DNA of 64,000 nt from Xiphias gladius. Lineage: Eukaryota > Chordata > Actinopteri > Istiophoriformes > Xiphiidae. Location: positions 3,403,521-3,467,520 of the forward strand of contig NC_053418.1 of assembly GCF_016859285.1 (NCBI RefSeq), given 5' to 3'. This document shows positions 26,763 through 38,119 of this stretch, one piece after another. Under the pieces are notes generated by a model that was not told the origin of the DNA, did no database searches, and was given only the letters and a program-made list of their open reading frames with translations. The number at the start of each line of letters is the position of its first letter. Position 1 is the first letter of the stretch. Both the position numbers and the translations under genes were made by a program.

Positions 26763-26905
26763 TGAAAATTAATCATCAACAATTTTAGTGTTTTCATTCA
26801 ATCAACATGCAAATTTGCAAACATTCACTGGCTTCACATTGTCAGTTGTTAGGTTTTGCTGCTTTGGGTTTTGGACGGTTGGACAAATCCAGCAATAGCT
26901 TCAGT
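26763..26905 (+). mobile_element. hAT-like element fragment
   Basis: The CAGTTGTTAGGTTTTGCTGC then TTTGGGTTTTGGACGGTTGG order matches the middle of the repeat family. Both ends are missing or diverged. Confidence 0.45.
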
Positions 26906-27143
26906 TACATGCACACGTTTTTCATTATGATTTAAATCATTCCGATTTGAAGTGTTTCAGGATGTGGTTTAACACGGTCGGGTGTTTCCATGTGTTTTCA
27001 TGTTTCATGTGGTTTCACGCATTTAATTGGAACAGCTGTGTGACATACGCAAAACTAACGAATAAGTCATGCATTCGTCTTTCATCAACGGCTATCTTAG
27101 CTCTCTGGTACCTGTTTGATCAGCTGCCTGAAGATGGATATCG

Positions 27144-27515
27144 GCTGTTCAGTAGTTCAGTAGCTGCTCCTAAACAGGAGGAGACCTCTCTGGATCTCTT
27201 TCTGTCTTTGATCAGTGGGTTTAATTCATTTCTGCTTGATTGCGGCAGGATGGAGGATTGGATTTGTTTAAAAAAGATTCCATCATTTTTCAGAGTTAAT
27301 CTCTGTTTTGCTGTAGAATGATATAAGTATATTTGTATTGTCTCTCAACCAACTACGAACTTGAAACAATCCAGGTGGATAAACAGAAAAAAAAAAAAAA
27401 AAAAAAGTTCAAAAATATCCCCGACTTCTCAACTGTCTGAACTTCAGAGGCACAGCGCTTTCTCCAAAAAATTTACTACAACAGTAGCTGTTCAGTAGTT
27501 CAGTAGCTGCTCCTA
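27144..27515 (+). repeat. Direct-repeat unit A with 29-bp flanking direct repeats
   Basis: A 29-base sequence starting GCTGTTCAGTAGTTCAGTAG occurs identically at 27144-27172 and 27487-27515. Between them lies a roughly 300-base segment (27184-27484) that is present again at 28589-28899 with only a few differences. The segment is non-coding, although one chance frame is open through its left part. Confidence 0.8.
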
Positions 27516-27829
27516 GACAAGCAACAAAACAAACTCTGCGTAGAGGACCAGTTCAGCTTCCAAGCTGAACTGCTCATTTTTTTGGAAGTGGAGAAACGTA
27601 CGTCCACACTCGTTAATGCCAAGACGGAGGTCAAGCACGGATAGAACGCAGCCGGAGAGCAATCAGCTTAAATCCTTTCCAAAGTACAATCTTTTATTTT
27701 GATCAGTTTATGAAAAGGTTCAAGATACCCCTCTGCAACCGATCGGTCTGTGTCTGTTTATTCTAGTTGAGGTGTTTATTTGGAGCATTTTTATTCTGTT
27801 TGGACCTAATGTGAAGATGCTAACTGGAA

Positions 27830-28160
27830 AATCTGATCATTTGTGATAGATATTTTTCACTGTTTTGACATTTTATGGACTAAATAATCTGATAAATCAA
27901 AATAATCATCAACAGATTAAATAATTATAGGTAACAGGCCGAATATAAACTCACGGTAGAACACAGTAGAGCAAATTCTTATTTTTCCTTGATTAATCGA
28001 TTAATCCATTGTTTGACATTCCTGCTCGAAGAATAACTTAAACAGTTATTCAAATATGAATATTATTTATAATTATAATATAATTATCAATTATTCAAAA
28101 TAGCTGATCTATTTTCTGTTGATCGAGTAGGCGATTCATTGACTAATTGTTTCAGCTCTA
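27830..28160. mobile_element. Two hAT-like element pieces in opposite orientation
   Basis: A plus-strand right-hand piece (TTTTATGGACTAAATAATCT, about 27830-27930) is followed by a minus-strand left-hand piece (GATTAATCGATTAATCC near 27991, ending TTGTTTCAGCTCTAG near 28160). This looks like one element nested in or placed next to another. Confidence 0.5.
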
Positions 28161-28588
28161 GTGCAGAGGAGGTTGGGACTATAAAGTCAAATTTAGACTG
28201 AGGAAGTCATAAAAGTCCATTTTTATGCTGCCCGTATTACTGTCACTGATCATTAATCAATCAGACCGGTCAAAGTAGACACTTAAATTTGCATTTTACA
28301 TAACTAGCTTGGGGGGGGGGCTACCGGTCTGTATCTGGATTCAGGCATTTACTATGACAGGACTCACCGTTAGGATTTAATGACAGAAATGTTAGCTAAC
28401 CAAAATCCGTGAATAGTTTAAGCAGGGTACACTGAAGCATTCTTGTCTTTAGTTCGGAGATTTAAACCCATCTGACATTTTTACTTTCAAGATCAATGAC
28501 ACAGTCTGGACCCTGGTGTTGATTAGAGGTAATACTGTGACCTTAAACGTGGCTCTAAGCCCTGCTGATCTTCAAATCTCTCCCTCAA

Positions 28589-28899
28589 ACCTCTCTGGAT
28601 CTCTTTCTGTCTTTGATCAGTGGGTTTAATTAATTTCTGCTTGATTGCGGCAGGACGGAGGATTGGATTTGTTTAAAAAAGAAAAGAAAAAAAAAAGATT
28701 CCATCATTTTTCAGAGTTAATCTCTGTTTTGCTGTAGAATCATATAAGTATATTTGTATTGTATCTCAACCAACTACGAACTTGAAACAATCCAGGTGGA
28801 TAAACAGAAAAAAAAAAAAAAAAATTCAAAATTATCCCCGACTTGTCAACTGTCTGAACTTCACAGGCACAGCGCTTTCTCCAATATATTTACTACAAC
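28589..28899 (+). repeat. Direct-repeat unit B (copy of 27184-27484)
   Basis: It starts ACCTCTCTGGATCTCTTTC and ends TTTACTACAAC as in unit A. By eye there are only a handful of substitutions plus poly-A length changes and one short A/G-rich insertion, so the duplication is recent. Confidence 0.85.
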
Positions 28900-30239
28900 T
28901 ACTTAGGTAAAACTGCTGGTGTTGCTGGGCGCACTACCCACAACTTTTACCTGCTACTGTCACTGCAACTACTGCTGAAACCATGAATATTGACTCCAAC
29001 GCCAAAAGATCTTCAGTACCATTTCTTTCCAGTGGGAACGGCTACAGCATGCACCCCGTCTCCATCCGAGGGACTCGTACGGAAAGTGAGAACTGGCTGA
29101 TAGTAGAAGTAGGTAGGGTGCCAAAATGTTGATAGGCTAGTTCTGTCTGTAAACAAATCTGGCTCAGGCACTGGAGACCAGATAGCGAGGCAGTCAAAAA
29201 TAGTTGACATAATAGGAAGATAACTATGTATTGAACTCTCTCCTACTGTCCTCTCTTGCATCCTGAGATTATCAATGATGTCGTCTCTTACAGCACAGGG
29301 TCACTAGGGTAAGTTGGCACCTATTACATCGACCTGCACCTAGCACCGGGGTCAATTTTTCATGTCTTGTGTCAAATACAAAACCAGCAACATAAAAACA
29401 AATAACTGTCGTAGCCAGTTTAAAATTATGTGAAAGATGCAGTGGAAAAATCAAAAGGAAACAATCAAGTCCCTATAAAAACACCACTAGATACAAAAGA
29501 TGTCACTTGGAGATCCCAGAAATAATTCCCTAGAGGAATATTACTCGGTCATTTTGATGATTTACACCAAGGACACATTTAACATGAACTTACGGGTGAA
29601 TGCCGTAGACCTGTCACAAGGTTAGCACTGCTGTTTCTGCCGGTAAGACTAACCTGAAACCCCCACCGTACTGCAACGGTCTTGGGGAGGGACAAAGCGG
29701 CCGGCGTGGTGTACATTAGGAACTGCAGCCAGACGGCCTTCAAAGTAAGAGCCTGGGAGTGTGCACTAGGACAAAAATCAGTACCCTGCTATATACACGG
29801 AACAGCAACGATCTCCTGGGGAAAAAAGAAAAACTGACTAAATCAGATCATTACACTGAACCCAAAGTAAAACGTTAGCTATATATAGATATTATAGACT
29901 ATATCGTATTTCCTTGAGTGTCCTGGTGATGACAAAATGCAATTATTAAAAACATTTCATATATTTCTACGCCCCCCCCCAGCCTCTTTCTTTGAGTTGT
30001 TTCTGAATGCAGTTTTTTTTTTTTTGCATTTCAGTCTATGTTAACTGTGGCTAAGGTGAACTGTCACAAGGCTTATTATTGTTTTAATCTCAGTATGTAC
30101 AGAGCATCGGACGAGTATCAAATGGGCTTTATGAGTTCTTGGACTCATTTACATCCATTTATCTATTTACTCGTGGGACTGACAGACTGATAATCAAATC
30201 ACCGAGTGTTTCGTAAAGCGACACGACCAGCCCTAATAT

Positions 30240-31080
30240 TTATAAACACAGCCAAGCTTTTATTTGTGTACGTTTTCAGCGGAAGTCGTGCGTCGTCGCA
30301 TTTCTCCGCTTTACCACTGGTTGTGTACCGCTGTTGTTTTATGGTAATACGGGATCAATATGTCGATTGAATGGGGGGGGGGGGTTGACCCACATCGGTT
30401 TCTCGTGAACAAGTAGTGCCAGTTAGCCGTCGTCCAAGTGTGTACATGAATCCACAGTCCGCGGCTGTTTAGCCCGCAGGCAAACGGCGAAACGCCGACG
30501 GGGTGTCAGACGGTTGCCATCCGTTTCCCCGCCTTTGTGTCACTGCGATGGAAATGCACAACGCCACCAGCTAAGCTAGCATCGCCCGTCCGCCAAACAT
30601 CGCCTCCGAATCACACGTAACGTGAAAGCGACGGGACTGCCTCGACGGGCGACGAGGCAGCTAAGAGCGGAACGCATCAGCTGAAAGCCGAGGCTGCCCG
30701 TTACGACCGAGCGAGGCATCGGTTTTCCAGCCTCCGACGCGATGCCGCTGCCGCTGAACGGAGCCCTTCCGAAATCCTTCTCCCACCGTCTGTTGCCGTC
30801 CAGCTCTGGGCCAAATAACCCGCCCCCCAGGACAAAAAAAATAAAATAAAAAAAAATCAAAATTTAAAACGCTCACCTTGTCGCAGGTGGTCGGCAGTGG
30901 GCCTGTTTTCGATCGAGGGCGTGTGTAGCTGTAGACAGGCGAGCTGGTGGTCTGCTAGTCCCTGACGTGTGGGGATACTGCGCTCGCTCTCGCTCTCTCC
31001 CTCTCGCTCTCTCTCTCTCTCGGCGCATCGCAGGATGGGCTGGGCCGGGGCGGCACGTCAGGCTGAGGTCACAGCTTGGT
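30240..31080. promoter_or_regulatory. rusc2: CpG-rich rusc2 promoter region
   Basis: CpG density rises sharply here against an AT-rich background. The region overlaps the inferred rusc2 exon 1, and a CT-rich run (GCTCTCTC repeats) lies at 30983-31021. It fits a housekeeping-type promoter. The transcription start is not determined. Confidence 0.6.
30877..31060 (-). other. rusc2: rusc2 exon 1, non-coding (5' end uncertain)
   Basis: The minus strand reads GCGACAAG then GTGAGC, a near-perfect donor, with its last exonic base at 30877. It lies inside the CpG-rich block, and this is the best donor upstream of the exon 2 acceptor. The 5' limit is a guess based on where CpG density falls. The exon is GA-rich on the minus strand. 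Confidence 0.55.
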
Positions 31081-34000
31081 CCCAGACTGGATTATCTAAC
31101 CCTGGGTGGGACGGCTGGAACTCATTAGGCCTTTCACCCCAGCCAGGGATCCAGTTTAACTTTAAATAATAATAATAATAATAGTTATTGGTATAATATT
31201 ATGACTCTCCTTGGGGTTATTATAAACCCTATTTATACGAGCTTGTGGACTCTGCGGGGAGAGCTCCATGCACAGGCAGTACTGCAACAAACTGAAATGA
31301 TGTAATGTTCTTGGTTATTTGACATGTACCCGACTTCACAGTGCACTCTCTGTCTCCCCTCTACTGATGAACTATGCAGCAGGGATTGTACGGGGCCTGA
31401 AAGAATCAAACATTTGCAGCCTCTGAGCTGTGAGATGCCTTCTGGGAGTTTCGGTAATTCAGAGACACATGGGCTGGCTGCATTTACGAATGCGAAATGA
31501 TCCGACTCGGGACAGAGGATGGGATAAATAAGAATTTGCTCATGTGGAATGAATTGCAGAGTTTTTAAAAAACAAAAAAAACAACATTTCTCCAAAAGGG
31601 CTCCACATCCCAACAAAGGCCCCCAGTTGGAATCAAAGTAAGGATGTTGCGGTTACATGGTTTGCATTTTAACTGCTAGGCCCCCAGGGTGCCCATAAAT
31701 CAGTGTTTCGTTCATTTCAAAGCCTTTTCCTCATTCAGGCAAGTTGTCCCAGGGTTTAGGGGTTAAAACGGCAAGAAGCAGGTACAACATGAAAAGCCCT
31801 GCATTTAGAAACAAATGATGAAGTTGTGTGTGCAGGTCTGAGGGTTGCGTGGGTTAAAAACTGGAGAACTCACTAAGTGTTACCTGTAAAAAATATAAAC
31901 CCGTCTACAACCTCAAAAATAACCTCAGAGTTGGGTGACTTCCTCTAGATTGCACAGGAGCTTCTATTCTCCGGGCAAACAGATGTAATGTGGCCTCTGC
32001 AAGTTTTTCAAAAGTCCCGACGATGTTTTTCCCACAAGCTGATGCAGCTGACGTTGACATAAAATGAATTAACAGCTGGTTTGGTGTGCGCCTAATTTTG
32101 GCTTCAATGTGGATTTAACGACACCTAGAGTCCAACATATTAGCTAATCTGATGATTCATCCAAAAATTGCACATATTTTCTAACCTCGTTTTTTTAAGC
32201 ATTGTTCAGAGCCGTGATGTTCAGTTCATCATATTTTAATCTGATTTGACTCCATTTATCTAATGTAAGCTCACGAAAAGTCTCAAACACCCTCCTCAGC
32301 TCCCTCTCAGTCCTGCTGATAGCCAGCAGTTCAAAGAGAGCACAGTGTGTCATTTTAAGAAACCTTTATGTTTTGGTTTTTTTTTCCCCCCTAGATTCAC
32401 GGGTTAGACTTACCAAATGGACGTATACAAAACAGCCCGTTGAATACAGAAATAGGTCTGGATGTGCACGTGTGCCAGCGTCTAATCATCTTCAGTCTAA
32501 ACTAACTGCAACTATTGTAACTGGCGGCAAAAGAAACAGTCACTTGAAAATGGGAGATTGGAGGCAAAATATGAATTTGCCGACGAGCCAGAGATGGTGT
32601 TGACCATTAAAAGCTCAAGCTCAAGCTCTGACCAGGTGTATTCGGTTTTCTCTGATGTAAAACGAACCCTGCGCAGTGATTAAATTAACAGAATCAGAGT
32701 TTGTCACTTACTTCACAGAAAGTTATTTTGACCATCGATGTGCCAAAGAACACAACCATCGGTAACACGGCTGTGTCATCATCATTTATCTGATAGGGTT
32801 TGTACTAAATAATATTTCATTCTGAAACTGAACATTAATATTTAAAGAAGGCTTTGTTTTTTTCTGTCTGCAAACAAATGAAAAATAGGAGTGTCTAACA
32901 ATATAAATGATGATGGAAAATTGCTTCACCCGCAGTCAGATGATTCAGGCTCCTATCAGAGAATGCCAAAGTTCACCCTTAGATGGTCATGAAATACTAG
33001 TCTGCCATTTGCACTGAAGCACATGAAATATCATTCCTCTACTTCAGTGTCACTCAATGACATTTTGTTCTGTACCTTTTGCCCTGATTTTTCATTCACA
33101 CAATATTAATATACACAACTAGAATCTGGCACAGCAGGCAGACCGTCCGACTGCATTTTGATGCATCTGCCCTTCTGAAGTGTCTTTGAGCAGGAACTCT
33201 GCTCCTAATTAGCTCTCAGGCTGCTGTTGTGCAGCTTTGTGGTTTCTTTAAGGGCAAGTGAGGCAGAGTTCTCTGCTCCAGAGAGACATTATCGCCCCGA
33301 TTACTTTGAACTGATCTCCACTGTGGTGCATTGACTCTTTTTCAGAATACCCTCCAGACATATATTGAATTGTTGTCTTTTTAATAACAGGTTAATACTA
33401 ATTGAATCTAGAATTAAAATTGATAAGACCTACGGTAGGTCTGGTATGAACCAGTGGGATTTTGATCCTTAAAAAAAAAATCCTTCTGTCCCTTATATAG
33501 GCTGAGCTCCATCTACTGGCTATCTCATGTTATTGCATTTAACAAAGAGCATATTGTGAACATACACTCTTAAACCAATACCTTACTCCCTGTAGTTGTC
33601 CAAGGTTATGGCTGTGAAGAAAGTTAGATGCACTATGGCGGCCAAAATGATTTCAGTGGTTGAACGGGAAAATGTTCTTCGTGACTTAAAAGGCTGCATA
33701 TTCCTGAAAGTCGCCCAGAATGCCCAAGAGAGGCATTAAAGACACCAACTTTAGGCACAATGAAAAACGTTTTACATGCTCATGAGATTATTGTTGTCAC
33801 ACATTTGCAACTGTTTGTATGTTTCCTGAATGCAGTGTTCACACATCGGTGCGGTGAGCGAAGAGGACAGCAAGGTTTTGCTCTTTAGTCGAAGGATGGA
33901 AAAGCTGTGCCTGTTTAATTCCGTTTCATTTTTTAAATTTCAAATTCTGTAACGGACTTTATCCATCGTAGACTTTTTCAGCGCCACCTGATAACTTGTG

Positions 34001-34560
34001 TCTTCCATGTATTATTGATATGTGGACATACTGTAAACAATTAAATGACTGTGACCTGACCACTGCTCTGTGCCTCTGGATGGCGTCAAAGTCTTAACAA
34101 TGGCGCCAAGCTGATTTTGTACATAATGACAAAATGATTTTCTTCAAACAGGGATGAGCCTGGTGCAATCTGAACCGCCCAATAAAAGCAGATGTGGACT
34201 TACTTTTACATACTGCAAAGGTGGGCAGCTGCCGTTGGACTCTGTCAGCCACAGAGCCCCAATTCAGAGAGGAGAAAATAAACATAAAGACTAGTTTGAT
34301 TACTCTGAACACATCTGTATTCTTACAAAACAAAAAAATGCAGTGCAATACTTTGGCTAATGTTTCCCCACTAAACCACTTACTAATAAAGAAGTGAAAC
34401 GAAGAATGTGAAGCTTCTAAAGCCAAGCAAGACAAAGAGGGAATATGATGATTGCCATAATCAACCCTTGACATAAAATCCGAAATACACAGACAAGATA
34501 CTGTAGTGCACAGTTGGAGGAAACTGTTAAGAAAAAAAAAAAAAAAAGGACTTTTCTGAA
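31081..34560. other. Intergenic, no gene recognised
   Basis: Between the rusc2 promoter and the repeat-gene array the sequence is AT-rich and without recognisable exons, RNA genes or intact mobile elements. It contains an AAT microsatellite at about 31167-31182. Open frames at 31233-31616 and 34094-34600 show no domain, signal or splice context and are probably chance. Confidence 0.6.
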
Positions 34561-34767
34561 CACCTGTGTATCCAGCCCCATGAATTCCACCTGTTTCCAA
34601 TCATGTAGGAAGCGAGAGCTTTGATTGGCTGTCAAAACAAGATAAATTAATTGCACTGCACCTTTCCTGTCACTGCACCACTGAGGAAATAAAACAGAGT
34701 TGTGGTTTTGTTGGGTCGATTACAGTCATTCAGGCAGTTCAGCTTGCATTTGGGCGCATCTCTGGCC
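34561..34767 (+). promoter_or_regulatory. Promoter of repeat gene copy 1
   Basis: A CACCTG E-box lies at 34588-34593, 180 bases before the ATG, and a second at 34561-34566. An inverted CCAAT-type box in GATTGGCTGTCAAAACA lies at 34623-34639, and CACTGCACCACTG follows at about 34670. The same blocks in the same order stand before copies 2 and 3, which marks them as the shared promoter. Confidence 0.65.
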
Positions 34768-36380
34768 ATGGGACTTCTTTTATGGTACTTTTGAGTGATG
34801 ATCTGTGCTCAATATAATGATTTTTGTATTGTTTATTTGAAGTGACTTGGATTGCTTTATAAACATGGCTTTCTTTTCTAGTGTGGCGCTGCTGTGGCTG
34901 TTCTCTGTTGGAGAGCTACAAGGAAGCATTACATGTAAGATTATAGTATTAACAGTTCAAATTCTACACTTTTACATAAATGTAATTTCTGACTTTTTTT
35001 AATTTTTATTTTTTAATTTTAAACGATCACTGGACTGCCTCATGTAATGTTGCAATTGTTTTCAGCTTCTTTTCAGGGCTTTAAAGGTGGCTTTGAAAAT
35101 TCTGATACCAGTAAACCCCAGAATGTCTTGAGCTACCAGCCCCAGGTGCCCGGCTACTGGCCCCAGGTTCCCCAGGGGCCCCCGGCCCCAGGTTCCCCAA
35201 GGGCCCCAGGGGCCCGGCTACCGGCCCCAGGTGCCCCAGGTGCCCAGCCATGAGCCCGGCTACCGGCCCCAGGTGCCCAGCCATGAGCCCAGCTATGAGC
35301 CCCAGGTGCCCGGCTACTGGCCCCGGCCCCAGGGACCCCAGGTTCCCGGCTACCGGCCCCAGGTTCCCGGCTACCGGCCCCAGGGGCCCCAGGTGCCCGG
35401 CTACCGGCCCCAGGTTCCCCAGGGGCCCCAGGTGCCCGGCTACCGGCCCCAGGTTCCCCAGGGGCCCCAGGGGCCCGGCTACCGGCCCCAGGTTCCCCAG
35501 GGGCCCCAGGTGCCCGGCTACCGGCCCCAGGTTCCCCAGGGGCCCCAGGTGCCCGGCTACCGGCCCCAGGTTCCCGGCTACCGGCCCCAGGTTCCCCAGG
35601 GGCCCCAGGTTCCCGGCTACCGGCCCCAGGTTCCCCAGGGGCCCGGCTACCGGCCCCAGGTTCCCCAGGGGACCCAGGTGCCCGGCTACCGGACCCAGGT
35701 TCCCCAGGGGCCCCAGGTTCCCCACCAGGTTCCCCAGGTTCCCCAGGGGCCCCAGGACCCAGGTGCCCGGCTACCGGACCCAGGTTCCCCAGGGGCCCCA
35801 GGTGCCCAGCCACCAGCCCCAGGTGCCCATCTATGAGCCCCGGCCCCAGGTGCTCCAGGTGCCCCAGGTGCCCCATGTGCCCAGCCATGAGCCCAGCCAC
35901 CGGCCCCAGGTGCCCAGCCATGAGCCCAGCTATGTGCCCCGGGTGCCCAGCTACAAGCCCAGCAGTAATGCTGGTTTTCATCATCCTCACCAGCCTAAAG
36001 GTGCATCCAGCAGTGCAGATGCAACAGCGTAGGTTGGCATTCAAATTTAGCTTCCTGTTAACTTCAATGTGTGGTGTGTGGGGTGTGTTTGTTTTTTCTT
36101 TCTAGGTCTGAACTGAGTGGAGCCCATCTTAATTTTGGTGGTAAAGGAGGCGCTTTTGGCTACAGTTCAACCTAGGGCATATGGGATGTCTTAAAATCTG
36201 AAGGTATAAGAATACTTGTAATTGCCTAAATTTTAAACTATTGTGCCTACGACCTGCATAAGATGGTTAGTTCAACACCGCCAATATACTGTCATTTCAG
36301 ATCTGACACAAAGATGTGCATCACCTCTACAACTGACTGGGGAATAGCTCTTTTTGAAAAATAAAATGTGATTTGTCTAA
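34768..36380 (+). CDS. Secreted Pro/Gln-rich repeat protein, copy 1 (5 exons, frame-disrupted)
   Basis: Coding exons are 34768-34784, 34882-34934, 35066-36028 and 36106-36175, with a stop in exon 4 (exon ends 36203). A 3' UTR exon starts at 36301 and carries AATAAA at 36360-36365. All junctions are GT-AG and in phase. Exons 1-2 give a signal peptide, MGLLLCVALLWLFSVGELQG. Exon 3 then reads SFQGFKGGFENSDTSKPQN and dozens of PQVPGYRPQ and PQVPQGPQ units. The last exon ends LNFGGKGGAFGYSST. The frame changes twice inside exon 3: near 35176-35190, at a five-C run where the repeat expects four, and near 35751-35765. As written, translation would stop at 35251-35253. These are either real mutations or assembly errors in a GC-rich repeat. 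The family is not recognised and no ZP domain is seen. Role in egg coat or mucus is a guess. Confidence 0.6.
35110..35960 (+). repeat. GC-rich tandem repeat of copy 1 exon 3
   Basis: The array is built from a 21-base unit (CCCCAGGTGCCCGGCTACCGG, coding PQVPGYR) alternating with CCCCAGGTTCCCCAGGGG-type units. Unit lengths are multiples of three, so all frames remain open over long distances. The complementary strand therefore reads as Gly-Ala-Pro triplets. Confidence 0.95.
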
Positions 36381-37620
36381 GTTTGTGGACAGTAACTTAT
36401 TCTGAACTCTACCAGTGTGGCCCACTTTGCAAAAGGCAAGTGGTGAGCAGCACTTGGAAGGGTGGACACTGCATACTATCTGCAGTTGAACTTTTCAAAA
36501 CCAGTCTGTATGAACAGGTGCAACCTTGACTAAAGCAAGAGTGCGACAGCATGTCTGGTCATTCTTTAGTATTGCTTAAGTATTTGAGCTAGGTTTTAAC
36601 TTTTTTTTATCCCCCCCCCCCCCAACAAAGGGGCTAGACAAGGAAACCAAACGTAATCCTGGCATAGGAAGGGATACAGAATTATTAGAAATGCTGCTAA
36701 TAGACTGAGACTGCTGAGCTGCCAAGCAGCCATCACAACTCCAGTTTCATCAAACATTGGCTTGAACAGACGGCTACAGGGAGTTGCGCAGGTTTCCAGA
36801 ATAACTTTGACACTGCCCCACAAATAGTTGAGGGGAAAATGTTGTAATCTATGGGAATATTGAATTTTTCTATGTAAAAGTGTGTTTTTTTTTTTTTTTT
36901 TGTTTTTTTTTTTTTTTTTTTTGCATGGCTGTGATCATTTTGTTGGAAAGACACACTTCAGGGCTCATGTGGTGGTAAACCTGCAATAATTGTTTTGGCC
37001 ACTTGGGGACAGTGGAAACCAGCTGTGACCACAACACTGACAAGCTTGAGACTAACCTTGACGAAACACATGGCCAACTTGTTAGTGACCAAGCCCCCTC
37101 TGCACGTCCCACATGGAACCATCTGCATTTATCATGTTTCTCAACTTATTCATTCAGGGTTTTCCCTTATTGTCCCCCACTGGTTGCTCAGTCTGCATTA
37201 TTAGGGTCTTTACTGCCAACAAATGGCACCACCTGACATGAAAATCACAGCTGCCTTGGAAATGTGCCGCTAAGAGGTAAAGGCTGTGATAATTTCAGAA
37301 ACCCATTGATAGTGGTATTTGTTTAATTTAGATGAACATGAGAAATCTGAATTGTGATTAACATAAATTTATATACATAGCACTTTTTTTTTTCCCTTCT
37401 ATCTGCAGGTGTGGGTAAAATATGGTTGGTAATTCCAAATGATGAATGCAATGTTTCTTCCTGTACAGAGTTTAATGGTGGTGTCTATCATTTCGTATCA
37501 TTCCACGTAATCTTACTCTGAAGCGAAAAACTGCTTTGGGCCCTGGCAGCCTAGATTACAAGAAAGTACCAAAAATCAACTTTTAAAATAATAAAACATG
37601 TTATTCCTTTGTCTTAACAT

Positions 37621-37700
37621 CTAGGACAATCTTACCTCTTCGCACTTGAAAGAAATGAACCAGATAAAGCAAACCTACCCACGCTGGGCAGTCAAAGGGT
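37621..37700 (+). repeat. Duplicated intergenic segment (pair with 39890-39970)
   Basis: TTACCTCTT, then AAAGCAAACCTACCCA about 40 bases on, is found again in front of copy 3. This shows that the duplication unit included intergenic DNA as well as the gene. Confidence 0.6.
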
Positions 37701-37924
37701 CCTGGTATGCTTAACCTTAAAACCATTGAGGATTCACTTTCATTTTTTATGCGTTCAGTCACATGGCACAATTGCCTTAATCATTGCAACTGTGGCTTTT
37801 TGGCATGAATAATATTACCAATATACGGGCATGTGATGCACTTTAAATTAGCCTAAAAGTGATGAAAAATGGAAATAAGTAAAACCATTTTTCTGTACAG
37901 GTGTTTTATGAAGAACCCAGGCCC

Positions 37925-38119
37925 GTTACGTCCACCTGTTTCCACTTGGTCTGTTAGGAACAGTGAGCTTTTTAACTGGCTGTCAAAACAAGTTAAATAA
38001 TTTTCAATGCAGGTTCCCTACCACTGCACCACTGGAAGGCGAACTTTGGTTGTTTTGGGTCAGCTGTAGTTCGATAGAGGCATTTCCGTTTGCTTTTGCC
38101 CTTACCTCTGGCTGAAGCC
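37925..38119 (+). promoter_or_regulatory. Relic promoter of repeat gene copy 2
   Basis: It contains CACCTG at 37933-37938 (187 bases before the ATG), AACTGGCTGTCAAAACAAG, and CACTGCACCACTGG. Order and spacing match copies 1 and 3. Confidence 0.6.

Larger units (their letters stand above)
9209..30876 (-). other. rusc2: rusc2 intron 1 (21.7 kb)
   Basis: The intron runs from the donor GTGAGC (complement of 30871-30876) to the acceptor at 9209-9210. I found no exon or RNA gene inside. It carries CA microsatellites at about 9273, 18029 and 24531, a series of degraded DNA-transposon fragments, a recent 0.3-kb direct duplication at 27.2/28.6 kb, and poly-A runs. Long open frames here overlap microsatellites or repeats. 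Alternative rusc2 first exons inside it cannot be excluded. Confidence 0.65.

Noticed and set aside
26947-27321. 124-codon plus-strand frame
   Set aside because: It crosses the border of the duplicated segment, shows no domain, and its homologous part in unit B is interrupted. Probably chance.
35081-36044. Long minus-strand open frames coding collagen-like GAPGEPG repeats (up to 296 codons)
   Set aside because: They are the exact complement of the PQVPGYR repeat of copy 1. The plus strand has the signal peptide, phase-matched splice sites, promoter and poly-A signal, and the same structure recurs in copies 2 and 3. The minus strand has none of these.
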